This document shows positions 1 to 12,936 of a stretch of DNA of 64,000 nucleotides, piece by piece. The notes below the pieces were generated by a model that was not told where the DNA came from, did no database searches, and saw nothing but the letters and a program-made list of their open reading frames with translations. Each line of letters begins with the position of its first letter. Within the stretch, counting starts at the first letter, position 1. The position numbers and the translations under genes are program-made. The DNA lies in NCBI GenBank assembly GCA_030544235.1, contig CM060461.1, positions 8,563,449 to 8,627,448 on the forward strand, read 5' to 3'. Source of the stretch: Lepturacanthus savala (taxonomy: Eukaryota > Chordata > Actinopteri > Scombriformes > Trichiuridae).

Positions 1-154
1 ATAGTCTGGCAGCCTGAAGTCTTTCTAAGGACAAAATGTGCACGTACGCCAGCTCTGAAGCCTAGATGTTAAATGAGTGAGTAATTTATTAACTACAGCG
101 AGTATTTCAGGGTGGTGTGTGCTGTGACATCAGCCCACTTATCTTAGGTCTTAG

Positions 155-642
155 GTTTCCTATTTTTTGAAAGAAACACACTGTTTCAATGAAGATAACT
201 TTAAACTAATCAGAAATACACTCTATACATTGCTAATGTGGGAAATGACTATTCTAGCTGCAAATATCTGTTTTTGATGCAATATCTACATAGGTGTATA
301 GAGGCCAATTTCCAGCAACTATCACTCCAGTGTTCTAATGGTACAATGTGTTTGCTCATTGCGTCAGAAGGCTAATGGATGATTAGAAAACCCTTGTGTA
401 ATCATGTTAGCACAGCTGAAACAATTTTGGTTGGTTAGAGAAGCTAGAAAACTGACCATTCTTTGACAAAAGCTTGAAAGAAAAAAAAATACTATTTCAA
501 ACACAATTCATTATTTTAAACCTTGTCAATGTCTTGACTATATTTTCTATTCATTTTGCAACTCGTGGTGGTAAATAAAAATGTAACTTTTTATGGGAAA
601 CACAAAATGATCTGGGTGACCCCAAACTTTTGAACGGTAGTG
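155..642 (+). mobile_element. Tc1/mariner-like MITE, family 1, copy A (long subfamily)
   Basis: This is an internally deleted Tc1-like transposon with no transposase reading frame. The right terminus (616-642) reads GTGACCCCAAACTTTTGAAC and on to GGTAGTG, the same terminus found at four other places in the window. The left terminus is worn and the match starts at a GTTTCCTATTTTTTGAAAG block. Internal blocks shared with copy C include CTCTATACATTGCTAATG, GACTATTCTAGCTGCAAAT, CCAGCAACTATCACTCCAG and the TTAGCACAGCTGAAA segment just before the deletion. Mobility would have depended on transposase supplied in trans. Confidence 0.8.
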
Positions 643-3087
643 CATATGTATTGATTTCTGATTAGACTATTGGACCTAGTTATCTAGTCATTTGTATTCA
701 TATAGCATAGTAACTTTTTGAATGGAAGAACACATTGTTATCCTAATCTAATTGGAGTGAAGAGATTTGTTACTGCCTGAGTGAAAACCTCTTCAGTCTG
801 GTGGCTCAAATGAGTTTGTGGGAGCGTGCTATCAACACTTGTAAATTCAAAGGCAGAAAATCATAGTGGCGATTGCTTCATGTTTTGTGAGTTCACCTCT
901 GCGGCCGCGCATCTCAGACTTGTCACTGAAATTATCAGTGGAGTGAAATGATTGGAGCAGAACTCAATATAGCACAACGAAAATAGAAACACATATAACA
1001 TTTGCGATGTCCTTTTTTCAATCACTTGAACTGAGCCCATCACTAGAAATCTGTAGACCTCGCGGTTGAAAAACCGATGAGTGGATGTTGTTCAGTCACC
1101 TTACAGAAATACATGGAACTTTGTGCTCTTGCTAGCTCCACTCCGGGAGTTCTGACATGAAGTCACAATAAAAGGATGAAGAAGAGCAAGTCTGATTTAG
1201 TGAGAAGTCTCATAGCCCCAAAGGTTTTGATCCACAATCCTGCTTGTGATGCACCTGGTGATGCAGAGATTTGGGGAAATGATTTTTTCCTTGAGGTTCA
1301 TATCTCCCTCTCCCTCTATCTAATCCTTGCACGTAATCACTCTCCCCTGCTGAGCAACAGCACATTCAACAGTACTGTACATGAAAAACGAGGAGGTAAA
1401 ATCGTCATGACAGCTTGTAGCTCACTTGTGTGCATGCAGGCGAGCATGCACGCCCGCGTATTCATCTCTTTCTCTGTACGGCTCACGTCTTTCTTTCAAA
1501 CTAGCACATTGCGTCCCTCCAACTGGGTTCTTTCTGTGAGCTTCAACCTGAAGTGACAGGGGGGACAAAAGTGGCGCGATTAGAGCAAAATCACACTTTC
1601 CCAACTGGCAGCTGAAGCTAATTTGAATTCAGTTACACATATAACATAATAACTCAGTCGGACTTAGCAGAGTGCTGCTCTCTTAGCCCGCGATATCTCC
1701 GGTTTGACCCGCACGCAACACTTTCCCTTCCCTTCAGAATTAAATCCACTTCTCAAAGCAGGTCAGTTCTGGGATTGTGTGAGAAGGGGTGGGCTGGCAT
1801 TCCTGTATATGTCCTGGTTTATGACTGCCTTGATTAATTGCGGGAGAACATAAGTCTTGTTGAAACAGAGCTTGTGTAATTAACTATCCACTCAGGGTCT
1901 GCCTTGAAATTAATAACTGTGATGTTTAATCAAGATTTACATCAAACAGCGGGAATGCCGTATGAATATTTGCTCATACTGTGCCCTATCAGCTTGATGA
2001 TAGGCTATACTTGCTATTATTTTTCTTCAGTATGGATATTACTCAAAATTAGGGAAATAAGATTGCACTTGATCAGTTATATGTGGTATCAGCACCTGCC
2101 TCTGAGGTACCAGTTCTTTAATTAATTGAACATTAATTAACAGTAAAAGTCAGGATCCTGCAAGAAAAGTGAACTTGAAAGGCAAATCTAAACTAATGAG
2201 GTTCCACTTTGAAGTAATGAACTCTCTGGGTTTAGGATAATCATAGGCTTCCGGGCTTTACTCGATTTACTCGGCTACATGAGGATGTACATTAATGTTC
2301 TGTGCTTAAACTTTTACTACTTCAAGTTCCGTCATTTACTTAGTAAGACATCCCAACAAAAGTTTTTTTTTTTTTTCTATGACACATTGGCTGTCTTTGT
2401 AACAGCAGTGTCAAACAGACACTGTCAGGAATCAGGAGATTTGAAGTAGGATTATGATGTTTTGGGATTTTTTGAAGTTTGCACTGCAACATGGCGGACT
2501 TCAGTGAGGGGGACCCGCCCATGGATGTATTATAAAACCTGGATAGGGTACCGCCTCTCAGCAGGGATGCTGATTTTTCCCAGTGGCCACTTGTGGTACT
2601 ACAACAAAGATCCCATGAGACCCAAAAAGCAGTTTTCCCATAGACTGCAACAGTAAAAGAGAAGCTGATAAAACTGTTTACAGAACATCCTTAGCTATAA
2701 TGGGGGTTGACTCACGTGGAAATAAACCCGAAAGTCAGAAACTTTTTTCGGAGTATGTGAAATGTATTGAAATGAATGGTGGCCATTTCTCAGTCCAGTA
2801 TCCTGTTTCTTTAAAACATCCGTGGACCCGCCCCCCCCCAGGTACATATAAAAAGAGGACCTCTTATCTTTCATTCTTTTATAGTCTTTACTTTAAGTGA
2901 TCCTAGAGCTTAGTGTAAAGCATTTATAAAATTCTTACCAACCCTAAAAAATTTAATCTAAAAAGTAATCTAATTAAATTTGGTTTAAAGAGAATGCAAC
3001 TTTGTTTTCATTTAGCTAAATTATTATTATCTTCATCATTATCACAGATGTGTTATCACAGCCCCCAAACTATTTCTTTCTGTTTTT

Positions 3088-3094
<7 letters not shown>
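643..3094. other. No gene recognised
   Basis: No supported exon or RNA gene was seen. The longest open frame (1176-1556, +) starts at an arbitrary ATG and has no domain. The 2460-2850 stretch is mixed in composition, with two GGACCCGCC boxes (2512 and 2823) and a poly-T run near 2366. It may be an old unclassified repeat. Confidence 0.5.

Positions 3095-3175
<81 letters not shown>
3095..3175. repeat. (TA)n microsatellite
   Basis: An uninterrupted TA dinucleotide tract of about 81 bp follows a short imperfect TAT prefix. Open frames of repeating Ile-Tyr over it are repeat artefacts. Confidence 0.95.
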
Positions 3176-3177
<2 letters not shown>

Positions 3178-3359
3178 TGTGAGCAAACATAACTACACCT
3201 CCCTAAAAATCCAAATACTTTTTTATGTTTGGCTTCCATTTATTATGATACATTAGAAAAGCATTATAACAGAGGCTTGACATTTGCTTCAAATAGGAAA
3301 TCCACTGTGTTATACATATAATCTTTGGATGATGAGTCATGTAATATGCCTGGCTAGTT

Positions 3360-3478
3360 CTTTTTATTTGTCTCCTGTTGTTATTTTATGTCTATAATTG
3401 TGTGTTTTGGACAGACCACCCTCTCAATCTCAATGGGTTCCCTTATTTTCTGGTTAAATAAAGGTTAAATAAATAAAA
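3360..3478 (+). mobile_element. Possible LINE/SINE 3' tail remnant
   Basis: The end of this stretch, CTGGTTAAATAAAGGTTAAA followed by TAAATAAAAA, resembles the 3' tail of common teleost non-LTR elements that close with a short TAAA-type repeat. No coding part remains upstream, so this would be a severely 5'-truncated copy. The assignment rests only on the tail. Confidence 0.35.
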
Positions 3479-4394
3479 AGAAAGCTGAAAGCACCGACTG
3501 ATCCGAAAAGTGTAGTCCTTGGAGTTGTGAGGATTTTATGTGTTGTGGGAGTCTTGATTTTTGGAGATATTGGATTTGGCCTTGAGTTGGGGGGGGCAAT
3601 AAAAGGGCCCATCTATTTTGTCTATATAAATAAGGATGAAAGCAATTTCAACAGATAGAAGAAAAAAAATAGAGAACACCCGCTGCATACACTGTAGAAA
3701 GCCTGACACACGTCCACACACATACACACCGGTAGCCTGTCTACCTGGCTTTTTCCAGTGACAGAGAAGAGATTGAGGCAGCAGCGGTTGTTATAGCTCT
3801 GCTGTCATTAATATCAGGTGTAGGCTTTCAGCCATGCAGAGGTGCTGCTGCAGCTTAGTCGTTGATGGTAGGGGTCATTACACCTTGCTGCCTCTTGTCT
3901 ACCTGTCTCTGCCTCTGCAGGACACTAACAGACCCTGCTGCCTCCACTGAACCAGCCAACACAGGAGGGCCCGGATAGAAAATAGGTGCCGTGCCAGTCG
4001 CCTCAGTGACTGACACAGCCGGGTCCCAGAGGGACAGAAAGAACAGCTCTCTCACCACAGTAACATAAGATGAATGGTTATTAGAGCTGTTACCACCATG
4101 GGTAAAAAGCTTTGCGGTCATTACTTCTGATGATATGAACATCCTTCATTACGATTATTAACAAAGAACATTTAAAAAGTATTAATGTGAATGAAAAATA
4201 AAGAAAGACCAATCACAGATCATCAATGGTCTGTTTTCAATAAAAACTAACTGCCAGGTTTTAGGGCACAATTTGACACATATTTACTGTAAATAAAATT
4301 ATTGTTACAATATTATTATTAATATTTTTGATATCAATGTATATTATGACAATTCCAAGTTTTATTTACAGTCCATGTGCAATGAATGAGTAAA
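3479..4394. other. No gene recognised
   Basis: A mixed-composition stretch. The region 3850-4140 carries a modest open frame on the minus strand without recognisable domains. AT-rich sequence follows up to the transposon at 4397. Confidence 0.5.
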
Positions 4395-4396
4395 TA

Positions 4397-4879
4397 CAGC
4401 TCTGGAAAAAAAACAAGAGATCACTTCAAAATGATCTTTTTTTTATTTTGCTACTTATAGGTATGTGTTTGGGCAAAAGGAACATTTTTTGTTTGAGTCT
4501 ATAAAGTAATGGCAACATTTCCCCCAAATTCCAAATAAAAATGTTACCATTTAGAGCAGAGAATGCCAAATGGTTAAAATAACAAATCTCAAACAAGATC
4601 AAATTCATTTTAAAACAACATAATACTAGTGTTTACACTTAAGAAGAGTTCAGAAATCAATATTTGGTGCAATAAACCTTATTTTTAATCACAGCTTTCA
4701 TGCTCTCCACAGTCTTTACCATTGTTCTTAGGTGACTTTATTCCACTCCTGGTACCTCTTTAAAAGGAATGAGGTGTGCATGTGCTGGAATTCAACACTG
4801 ACTGGAATGGAATGGCTGGATGTAGAGATGCTGATTTCAGAAGAAAAATGCTGTGGTCTCTTATTTTTTTCCAGAGCTG
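4397..4879 (+). mobile_element. Tc1/mariner-like MITE, family 2, copy 1
   Basis: The element is bounded by inverted termini CAGCTCTGGAAAAAAA at the left and TTTTTTTCCAGAGCTG at the right, and flanked on both sides by TA (4395-4396 and 4880-4881), the standard Tc1/mariner target duplication. No transposase frame remains. Its internal block AATGAGGTGTGCATGTGCTG recurs in inverted form in the copy at 56254-56626, so both descend from an internally deleted ancestor. Confidence 0.85.
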
Positions 4880-4881
4880 TA

Positions 4882-5929
4882 TACATGGTGAAGTTATTTA
4901 GTTCTAATCTTTTTAATATTAAATAAGAATCTTCTGAGTCTTACCAAATAGAGATTTGTTAAAGCAAATATTGTACCAAATAAACCAAATAAAGTGAGTT
5001 CAAGTGTGTGGAGCCCTTTGTGTCAGGAGGTATTACAGAAAGTGCTTCAACACAAAAATATTCAGATTTATAACACAATGCACACACATGTCCTAGGCCA
5101 GCTGCACTGGCCTAGGACCACTAAATAACAATCGGTCAATCCCCCCCTCCCCATCTCTCTCCAGATGCCTGGCCAATCAGTGTCAAGATTCAGTGTCTCA
5201 TCCCTCTCGCTGTCACTTGCAATCAGGCAGCTGGAGAAAGGATCACTACAGCTATGAACAGATGTTTGCTGTCTTATTTTGTGTAACACAAAACAACCAA
5301 AACATCTTCAATAAACATTCATGTGGTAAGACATTTTCCTGTTAATTTATTTATTTAATAAATCCCAAAGTTTGGTTGGAAAGTGGCTCTTCTTCTGTGC
5401 ATATGCAATGGTTTATAAATGAGGCCCCTGGTGTCTACACTGTGCACATGAAATTGCACCTTTTAGTCTATTCTATTTTTAGTCTGAGTTGTTGTCCCAT
5501 TCCTCTCTCATCAAACTTGCACTAAAAGTAAAACATAAAGAAGAATTTGAAAGAATAGATGCACCTTACCTTGTACCAAACAGCAAAGAGATATCATTAA
5601 TGAGCAGCTGTGGAAGAAAATCAAACCGCTAAAGATTAAAGATAAATGAAGATATTTTACTGTTAAATGCTCCACAGTGTTCTCAACTTAAGTGTTCTTA
5701 ACTGTGTCTTTGCCATTCGGTTCCAAGCAGCTAGGTGAACGGTGGAGTTTTGGAACTCTTCCTCTCTGAAAACAGCTGCCTGTTGCATCTGAAATCAATG
5801 TTATGAGAGCCGTGAGAGTGAACCAGAACAGTACAGTTGGAGCTGGACAGCTAAACCATGAGCTGAAACTCTCTATAAAGCCAAAGGGAACCATGGTGAT
5901 AATTTGATTATAGCCGCTTTAAAGAAAGT
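4882..5929. other. No gene recognised
   Basis: AT-rich sequence with no exon or structured RNA seen. A short TTTATTTATTTAATAAAT run lies at about 5345. Confidence 0.5.
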
Positions 5930-6660
5930 TTATAGTCACATTCTAGTGGAGAACTAGAAATACTGCCTTGTGGCCGTGGGCCGCCTCCAACGGGTAAGTT
6001 CATTGAGAAAAGAACAAAGTTGTAGCCACGACAGTAGACAATGCTGCACATATGGATGTCGACCAAAGAGAAGCTTCAAATTCTAAAACTCGTGGATGCT
6101 TCACATGCATCTACAACCCAGCGGCACAGAACATCCATACAATACACCACAGTTCCACTCGAGATTAGCGTCACCAATTGAGTATCTGACATGTGAAATA
6201 TCTGAAATATACAATCTCCCCTTGTGTTCCCGAGATACGGCGCTGAATAACGGCCAGAACATTTTTTTGCAGCTGACTTTTGACCCTTTGGATATAAAAT
6301 ATCATCGCTTCATAATTTTATCCTATGAGACATTTGTATGAAACTAATCATTTCATCCTTGAATCCGATGCAGATGTGATGAAATTCCCCCCAGGCGTTC
6401 CTGGGGTATTGCATTCATGGGAATGGGGGCAGACATGAGTTCATGGCCGACCTTGACCTTTGACCGACCGAAATCGAACTGGCTCATCCTTGAGTCCGAG
6501 CACACGTTTATGCCAATGCGAAAAAAAAAAAAAACCTCAAGGCTCTCCTGAGAGATCTCTTGTACACGGGAAGGGGATGATGGACGGACGGACATACAGA
6601 AGCATGTCCAGACGGGGGGGAATGCCTCTGGGCTACAGCTGTTGCAGAGGAATAAAAATC
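5930..6660. repeat. Diffuse teleost interspersed repeat
   Basis: The stretch contains blocks I recognise from a widespread fish repeat: GACCTTGACCTTTGACCGAC near 6450, GGCTCATCCTTGAGTCCGAG near 6480, a GGACGGACGGAC run near 6582, and a terminal AATGCCTCTGGGC hairpin-like end near 6620. Both ends carry a gCCTC/GGCCg-rich hairpin. No coding capacity is visible, and class and exact borders are uncertain. Confidence 0.5.
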
Positions 6661-8485
6661 ACACCCTGCCATCAGAAGACTCGAAACTAAGAAAAGAGGC
6701 TTTATGTAACATACATCTGCTGATGGGTTGACGTGCATGTCATGTTATTTTTTTCCACATAAACACATAGTCATTTGCTGCAGCCCCAACAGTAGCTCAT
6801 TGCAGATATAGCATTTTTATGGCCCGCAGACAGATTGCGTAGACTTGTGGTTTGCTGAGGAAAGCAGGGAACAGTATTAGTCTCCATCCCCTTACGTCAG
6901 TGGTCATAACATTTGCCATTACTTCCCCTGCAAGATTCAATCACTGGCGCACAAAGCTATGCTTCACGCACAATGAAAGGCGAGTGCTTTTTGTCAGGCA
7001 TTCGGCAGAGTGAATTGCATATAGAGTGACTCCCAGATAGCATTGTTTCTGGCTGCCATAAAAAATCTATTTAAGGCAAATCTAATCTTCATAATCTTCT
7101 CCCTCAGAGGTGGTGAACGGTGATGGGAAAGATTTCCATCCAAGTCCTGGATGTCTGGTTGGCAACGCGCTGGGCTTTGAGGATGTAGGAAATTGCTGGG
7201 AGCAGAGGATATTAAACTTCAATTTGTGAACACTGATAAGCAGCGAATTGGTGATTTATTTAGACATATTGTCAACTAAATCATCCTTGCCCAATGGACA
7301 CAAGTATATTCATAAATGCAGGCCTCCTGCTTGTTTTACAGTTCTATATTTTTTTTTCTCCTCCATATCTTCTATCTGAACTGCAGGGTAAATACTGTAT
7401 GTACTTACACAAGTTGAAGATAAGGTTTTGAACAAAGATAATGTTCCCGGTGATTAGTTGTGGTGTAGCCTAGCAACCGTGTGTATGTGTGTGTGTGAAA
7501 AAGGAAAATGGAGACAGAAAGCAAGTGTGAGCTTTTCTCTGTCGTCTCTTTTCTTTTTTTTTTCTTCCTTTCTTTCCTCCAGCTAAAGCGGCTGTGCACA
7601 TTACACTGCCGTGCGTCATGTCTGAGCGTGTAAATGGGCCGGTGTGGTGCAGGGAAAAAGGAAAAAACAGGGGGCCCTCCTAAGTCCACAGCAGTGAATG
7701 AATTATTAATGGGTATAAATCCCGAAGAGAGGGATGTAGCCGAGACTAATGTCCACTGGCATGAGTTCCGTAGAGATGGGCAGCGTCTCAAGGATAGCCG
7801 GGCAGCCTGGCAGCTTCCCACCGCTGTCATATGAGGACACTAGATCACTGTAGCGGCAGGGACGCTCAACAAAGATCATCTTCACCTCCACGCTGCACTG
7901 TAAACATTAATGCCACGAGTGTGTGTGTGTGCGTGTGTGTGTGTGTGTTGCTCTTATTCTTTTTTTCCCTCTCCTTATGAACACGTTGTCCTCTCAGGGA
8001 TTCTTTGAGAGATTCATGTATGCCAAGTAGGTGGTTGAGAGGTCAAGAATCTAACCAATTGCGCATTCAACTTCTAAGTAGCAGTAGCAACAAATTAATG
8101 CAAAAAGCCACTGCTTTTGTGTGTCTCTGTAGTGAATGCAACAATAAATTCACTCCTGCTTCTTTCTCCTCGTGTGTTTGTGTAAGAATCAGAATCGTAA
8201 TGTCGGATATGTGGGAGGAATGGAGGATGCCTTTTCTTTTTTGAAAAATGTGCTAAAATAAAGGAAAAGGGAATTTTGCTAGACCTGCTTTTTCGGTTAG
8301 CAGAAAGAGCACTGCTATATCCTCATGAATTGGGTCCACACCTCGGGCTGCCAGAAGCAACCACTTACAGTCTGTCCTCATGACTCATCAGAATGAAACA
8401 TTTTCATACCACAAAAGTCTCTGGAATGAGGAATATATTTGGAAAGGAATACACTCACTTTTACACTGGTTAAAATAAAAGTAAA
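6661..8485. other. No gene recognised; one short GT microsatellite
   Basis: Mostly unique-looking sequence. A (GT)n-type tract with one interruption lies at 7919-7948. The block at about 6960-7260 is repeat-free and balanced in composition and is a candidate conserved non-coding element, unproven. The minus-strand frame at 7405-7830 has no domain and is rejected as a gene. Confidence 0.5.
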
Positions 8486-8497
8486 ACTTACAATGGA
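8486..8497. repeat. Target-site duplication, left copy
   Basis: ACTTACAATGGA, identical to 8864-8875, brackets the SINE exactly. Confidence 0.92.
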
Positions 8498-8863
8498 AGG
8501 GCGACACGGTGGCGCAGGGGTTAGCGCTGTTGCCTCACAGCAAGAAGGTCGCAGGTTCAAGACCTCCTTGGTCCGGGGTCTGGGACCTTTCTGTGTGGAG
8601 AAAGGTGTGTGTGTGTGTCTGCGTGGGTTTTCACCGGGTACTCCGGCTTCCTCCCACAGTCCTCCCAAAAACATGCTCAAGTTAATTGGCAACTCTAAAA
8701 TTGCCCATAGGTGTGAGTGTGTGAGTGAATGGTGTGTGCCCCACGATTGGCTGGCGACCATCTGGGGTGTATCCCTGCCTCTCGCCGTAACGCGCTGGGA
8801 TAGGCTCCAGCAGACCCCTGCGACCCTAATGAGGAATAAGCAGGTATAGAAAATGACTGACTG
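8498..8863 (+). mobile_element. tRNA-derived SINE (V-SINE superfamily type)
   Basis: A complete short retroposon in + orientation. The head is tRNA-like, with an A-box-like TGGCGCAGGGGTTA (8510-8523) and a B-box GGTTCAAGACC (8554-8564) that would form an internal RNA polymerase III promoter. The central block around 8615-8665 (TGCGTGGGTTTTC, CTTCCTCCCACAGTC) matches the conserved core I know from DANA/AFC/HAmo-type V-SINEs of fish. The 3' end closes on a short TGAC repeat. A perfect 12-bp direct repeat flanks it, the mark of LINE-mediated retroposition. Confidence 0.88.
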
Positions 8864-8875
8864 ACTTACAATGGA
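8864..8875. repeat. Target-site duplication, right copy
   Basis: ACTTACAATGGA, a perfect repeat of 8486-8497. The lack of mismatches suggests a relatively young insertion. Confidence 0.92.
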
Positions 8876-9579
8876 CTCTCATTTAGCAATTAACTGTCTC
8901 ACAATCTGTGGATTATATGTTTCAGGAAACAGAAATGTCAGTCAGTTGGTTGGTCGACCTAGAGCTGGATCAATAAGCCACTGTTGTGGTGGCATTGGGC
9001 CTCATGGCCAGCAGATAGGGGGAAATATTCACACACAAAAATCAACAGGAATCATTACAATTAAAAGATATACAGCTCTCATAATTAAACATCTTATTTA
9101 TTGAGAAATCAGCTGCCCGTCCAGTGGAGGGTCAATCAGCCATGTTACTGTGCATATATACTTGTGTAACTGTCTATAAATGTTTAAAGAGGTTTTGTGG
9201 AAGGTGTTGAAAGGTGCCAGGGTGAGATTGTTTGTATTAGTCTTAGAATAAAGGATGTATTCACAGTAAATGGTTTTAATATAAATGAATAGATATTCAT
9301 ACATGCCATTTACCAAAGTAACACGTACCAGCTGACTATGTAAGATTTATAACTCTGAACTTCTAGCATCATTTATTAATACAGAATATTCATGGTTTGC
9401 TTTTATTTAATTAGGTGCACTTGATGAGACATTGGAAAAGGGAGTTAGAGGAACTCTGCCTGCGTGACAACTTTGGTCTACATATCTAAATAAATAAATA
9501 GAAATTAATGCTAGATGGATTAAATTTAATTGTGTGCAGGAAAATCCGATTGGCTTTGCTGATTCCCTGACTTTTTTTC
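8876..9579. other. No gene recognised
   Basis: AT-rich unique-looking sequence. No exon, RNA gene or clear repeat was seen. Confidence 0.5.
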
Positions 9580-10085
9580 TGCAGTGTCATCAGAAAGTTG
9601 TCATTTTGGTTTTGACTGAACCATCTTGACATTTGGCTGACTTACCGTACAATTTGGTCAAGATCCTCAATGTCCCCAGAGGATTCACCTTAATGATTTT
9701 CTTGGTCCTCAGGTATTTTGTCTGGTGTTAGCAAATCACTTATCCAGACAAAAATCTCAAAATCTACTTGGTGGATTGGCACAAACGACACCCATGATTC
9801 CCAGATAATGTATTTTAATGACTAATCATCTAGCCTAATAATCATAATATGTTCATAGTTTTGATTTGTGACCAATTCCCATCATGTTTTGCTTGGTGCT
9901 ACCTCTACTGTACCGTACTGTAGCATGCTTGAATGCTAAAATGACATAGTAAAAGTTGCATGTTAAATGTCAGCATGTCCCCATTGTGTGCATGTTAGCA
10001 TGTTCGCATTAGCATTTAGCCCAAAGCACCACTGCGCATTTCGTGCAGCCTCTAAGAGCCGCCATCAGTTTTGCTAAAACATAAT
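9580..10085 (+). repeat. Diffuse teleost interspersed repeat (GCATGTTAGCATG type)
   Basis: The series GTCAGCATGTCC, GCATGTTAGCATGTTCGCAT and TTAGCATTTAGCCCAAAGCA (about 9970-10030) is characteristic of a common teleost repeat. Upstream degenerate blocks (AGGATTCACCTTAATGATTT near 9680) fit the same family in the same orientation. The copy is old and without coding content. Borders are approximate. Confidence 0.5.
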
Positions 10086-12868
10086 TTTCCATAGGACCAA
10101 ACAGTTTTATATTTGTGGTGGCCAATATGTAATATTCATTGCAGAGCCATAGTGTGCATTACATTGCATCGTTAAAAATAAGTATTAGTGTTTGTCTTAT
10201 CACCTATTGTGCACTGTGTGAATATGTGTGTGCATACACACAGACACACACACACAACCATACAGTACATTTAAAATCCCTGTGCTGTGCATTTTGCATC
10301 CTGGCCGCCCCATTAAATTTAGTATTGATAGGACAGACCTTGGTAACAAGGCAAACAGAGAAGCCAGCTGTGCCTTTGGGGAGGTTTGCTTATTAACAGG
10401 CGGGGAGTCAGAACACTCACTGAGACACAGAGACAGGGATCACTATTGAGCTGTCTGTCACCAGGGAAATTGCTCCTGTCCATACACTGCAAAAAAAAAA
10501 AAAAGTCCCTCTCAACTAGTGATTTATTTATTTCATCCAGTCATAAAATCACTGCTCAACAAGTGTGACTGCTTGAAAAGAAGAGGGGGGGGGGGGGGGG
10601 GGGGTTAATTCATCTGCTCATACCATACTTCACTCTTTTGTCCGTCATACACAAAAGCTCAGGTGCTGCTGAAACGATTAGGATTCACTCCGAGCGGAAT
10701 GAGTCATTACAACCACACATCTTCCTTTGTGTTCTTTTGTGTGGCACACAAAACTAATAATACAATCTTGGAAACAATGCGTCCCGCTATTGAGATGTGA
10801 TATTTTGAAAATGACATGTTTACCATTTCTCCCTGGCACCTTTATTTCGATGTTGACACCAAAATAAATCAAGTATACTAATTAAAATCTCCAACTTAAT
10901 GCGTTTCCAGTTTTCTTTCTTTTTAATTCACACCATCTTTCAGCCTGTATTTTTGTCCTTTACACCTAATTGCAATGGTCATTCAGACCATCTACTGTAA
11001 ATCAGATTGGATGACTTCATTTTCGTGTAGGCAGTCGTCATGCTGGACCAGCAGAGCCACCGTAGGAGGAGAATAATGAAGCACATTGTTTGCTCTGAGA
11101 GGACTGAGGAGATCTGTCACAGCAGGTGAGGCCCTTCCTTTCCAGCTGGTGCTAATGAAGCCTGCTAGGGCTCTCTGCACTTCCTCGTCTCCACTGTCAA
11201 ACCCGGGCTTTAGAGATTAAGTCACATAGAGATCCGGTTCTCTTTTTGAAGTGGAGTTACATAAGAACACAAGGGCAAAACCATGCACGTCATCATCAAC
11301 CCATTCCTGCTCACACGCTACAGGCATTTCCATGTGACTGCCTGTCTGAAATGGACCGTCGCTTAATGTGGCGTCGACTTTATGGAATGTTAATCAGCGT
11401 ATAATGAAGGTAATAACAAGAATGAGAATGTGTCATCATAAAAAAGAGGAGTGAGTTTGATTTGCTGACCGCTCTCTCGATTGACACCCTGCTGTTTTCT
11501 CTGAACCCATTGTCCAAACCCAGAAAAAGATATAAAAGATACGAATCCCAGAAAAAAACAACATTTAAAAAAAGATTAATGCATTTTTTGCTTACTTAAT
11601 TAAATGAATAATGTATAATCAAAATAGCTTTAATTTGCGTTAAGAATTAATTTTTTTTTCAAATCAATGAAGCACTTAATTGAATCAATAGTTTCAACTC
11701 TAACAGCCACAAAAACCTGCAGTGTTCACATTCCAGTGGTAATATTCCAAATGTAATATTTCACTGCTCTGGTATTAAGCGCAAGGTCATTTCCTCCTTT
11801 TATTTGTCTTTTTATCAAGAATATCCTCTGATCTACCTCTAACCATGAAGCTACAGTGGCTAATGGAGGTCTTACTGCACTGAAATGGGTTCTCCTGGCT
11901 ATGAAATTACTTTCACGTGCTAGAGGTTCCCGATTAGTGAGGTTTCATTGCCTGTGAAACTGAGATAATATCTCTAAAGGTTAACTTTTTTTATGTAGGT
12001 CTAGCTTTCAGCAGCCCCTAAGCCCGCACAATACGAGGCCCAGTTTTGTCACTCTCATGGTTTTGTCTGCTCCCAGTGAAGCCCTAGGTGCTGAGTGAAA
12101 TGAATCTTGGGTAAAGGCTCAATTAAAAAGGCGGGATCCCTCGGCATGCCGGAGGCGCTCAGCGGTCTCCCTGTTCTGAATAGAAAGTGTCAGTAGGCAC
12201 TAAAGCATTGAGCGGTGACCGTCAACTCAGACTGACAGCATGTCATCTCTCCTCTTTCAGCTTCACCAAGCAGTGCCCCCTCCACAACCCCCCAAACACA
12301 CACACACACACACATATAATAAAAAAACACCCACACTAATACATAAAATACACATCCATATCCCCATCTGTACATACTGTACATAACAAACACACACACA
12401 AGTGCAGCCTCCCACGCTTTTGCTGTGAGGCTTTTAGTAACTCTGGTGAGTAACTCATTGACTCAGACAAATATTATCATATTCTCTCTGGCTCGCTCTC
12501 TCGCCTCCCCTGCTTATGCACTTGCCTGTGTAGCAGCACGCATAAAAAGCACGCACACCCCTTCCGAATACACTCAGGAATGCGCACGCACACGGATGCA
12601 CGAGTACACACAAGCTCACAAAGCAATTAATGGGTAGGAGTTCAAAATCCTGGTGGTTAGTGGTCTGGTCGCAATAAAAAAATATTTAAAAAATAAAAAC
12701 TCCAGTTAGCCTCATTAATCTCGGTATCTGCACAGGGGAATTTAAACCAAAGTCTTTTATTCTCACCTTCAAATCTGTACAAAACGACATCCAAAAGCAC
12801 AAAGTGGAAAAATTCAAAGATCAACCAGAGATCTCAACCAACATTGTTGTCCCTGCAATAATTAAAAG

Positions 12869-12870
<2 letters not shown>
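10086..12870. other. No gene recognised
   Basis: Mixed sequence with short CA-rich patches (about 10240-10258 and 12297-12315) and a G homopolymer listed separately. Nothing resembling an exon with splice signals was identified. Confidence 0.5.
10585..10604 (+). repeat. G homopolymer (20 bp)
   Basis: A run of twenty consecutive G follows an AAGAAGA lead. Such a run can form G-quadruplex structures and is prone to length error in sequencing, so its true length is uncertain. Confidence 0.9.

Positions 12871-12934
<64 letters not shown>
12871..12934. repeat. (AT)n microsatellite
   Basis: A pure AT dinucleotide tract of 64 bp. Confidence 0.95.

Positions 12935-12936
<2 letters not shown>

Noticed and set aside
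1176..1556. 126-codon plus-strand ORF
   Set aside because: No domain, no splice or codon evidence, and length within random expectation for 64 kb.
8498..8570. A functional tRNA gene
   Set aside because: The A and B boxes belong to the tRNA-like head of a SINE flanked by target duplications. No full cloverleaf is seen.
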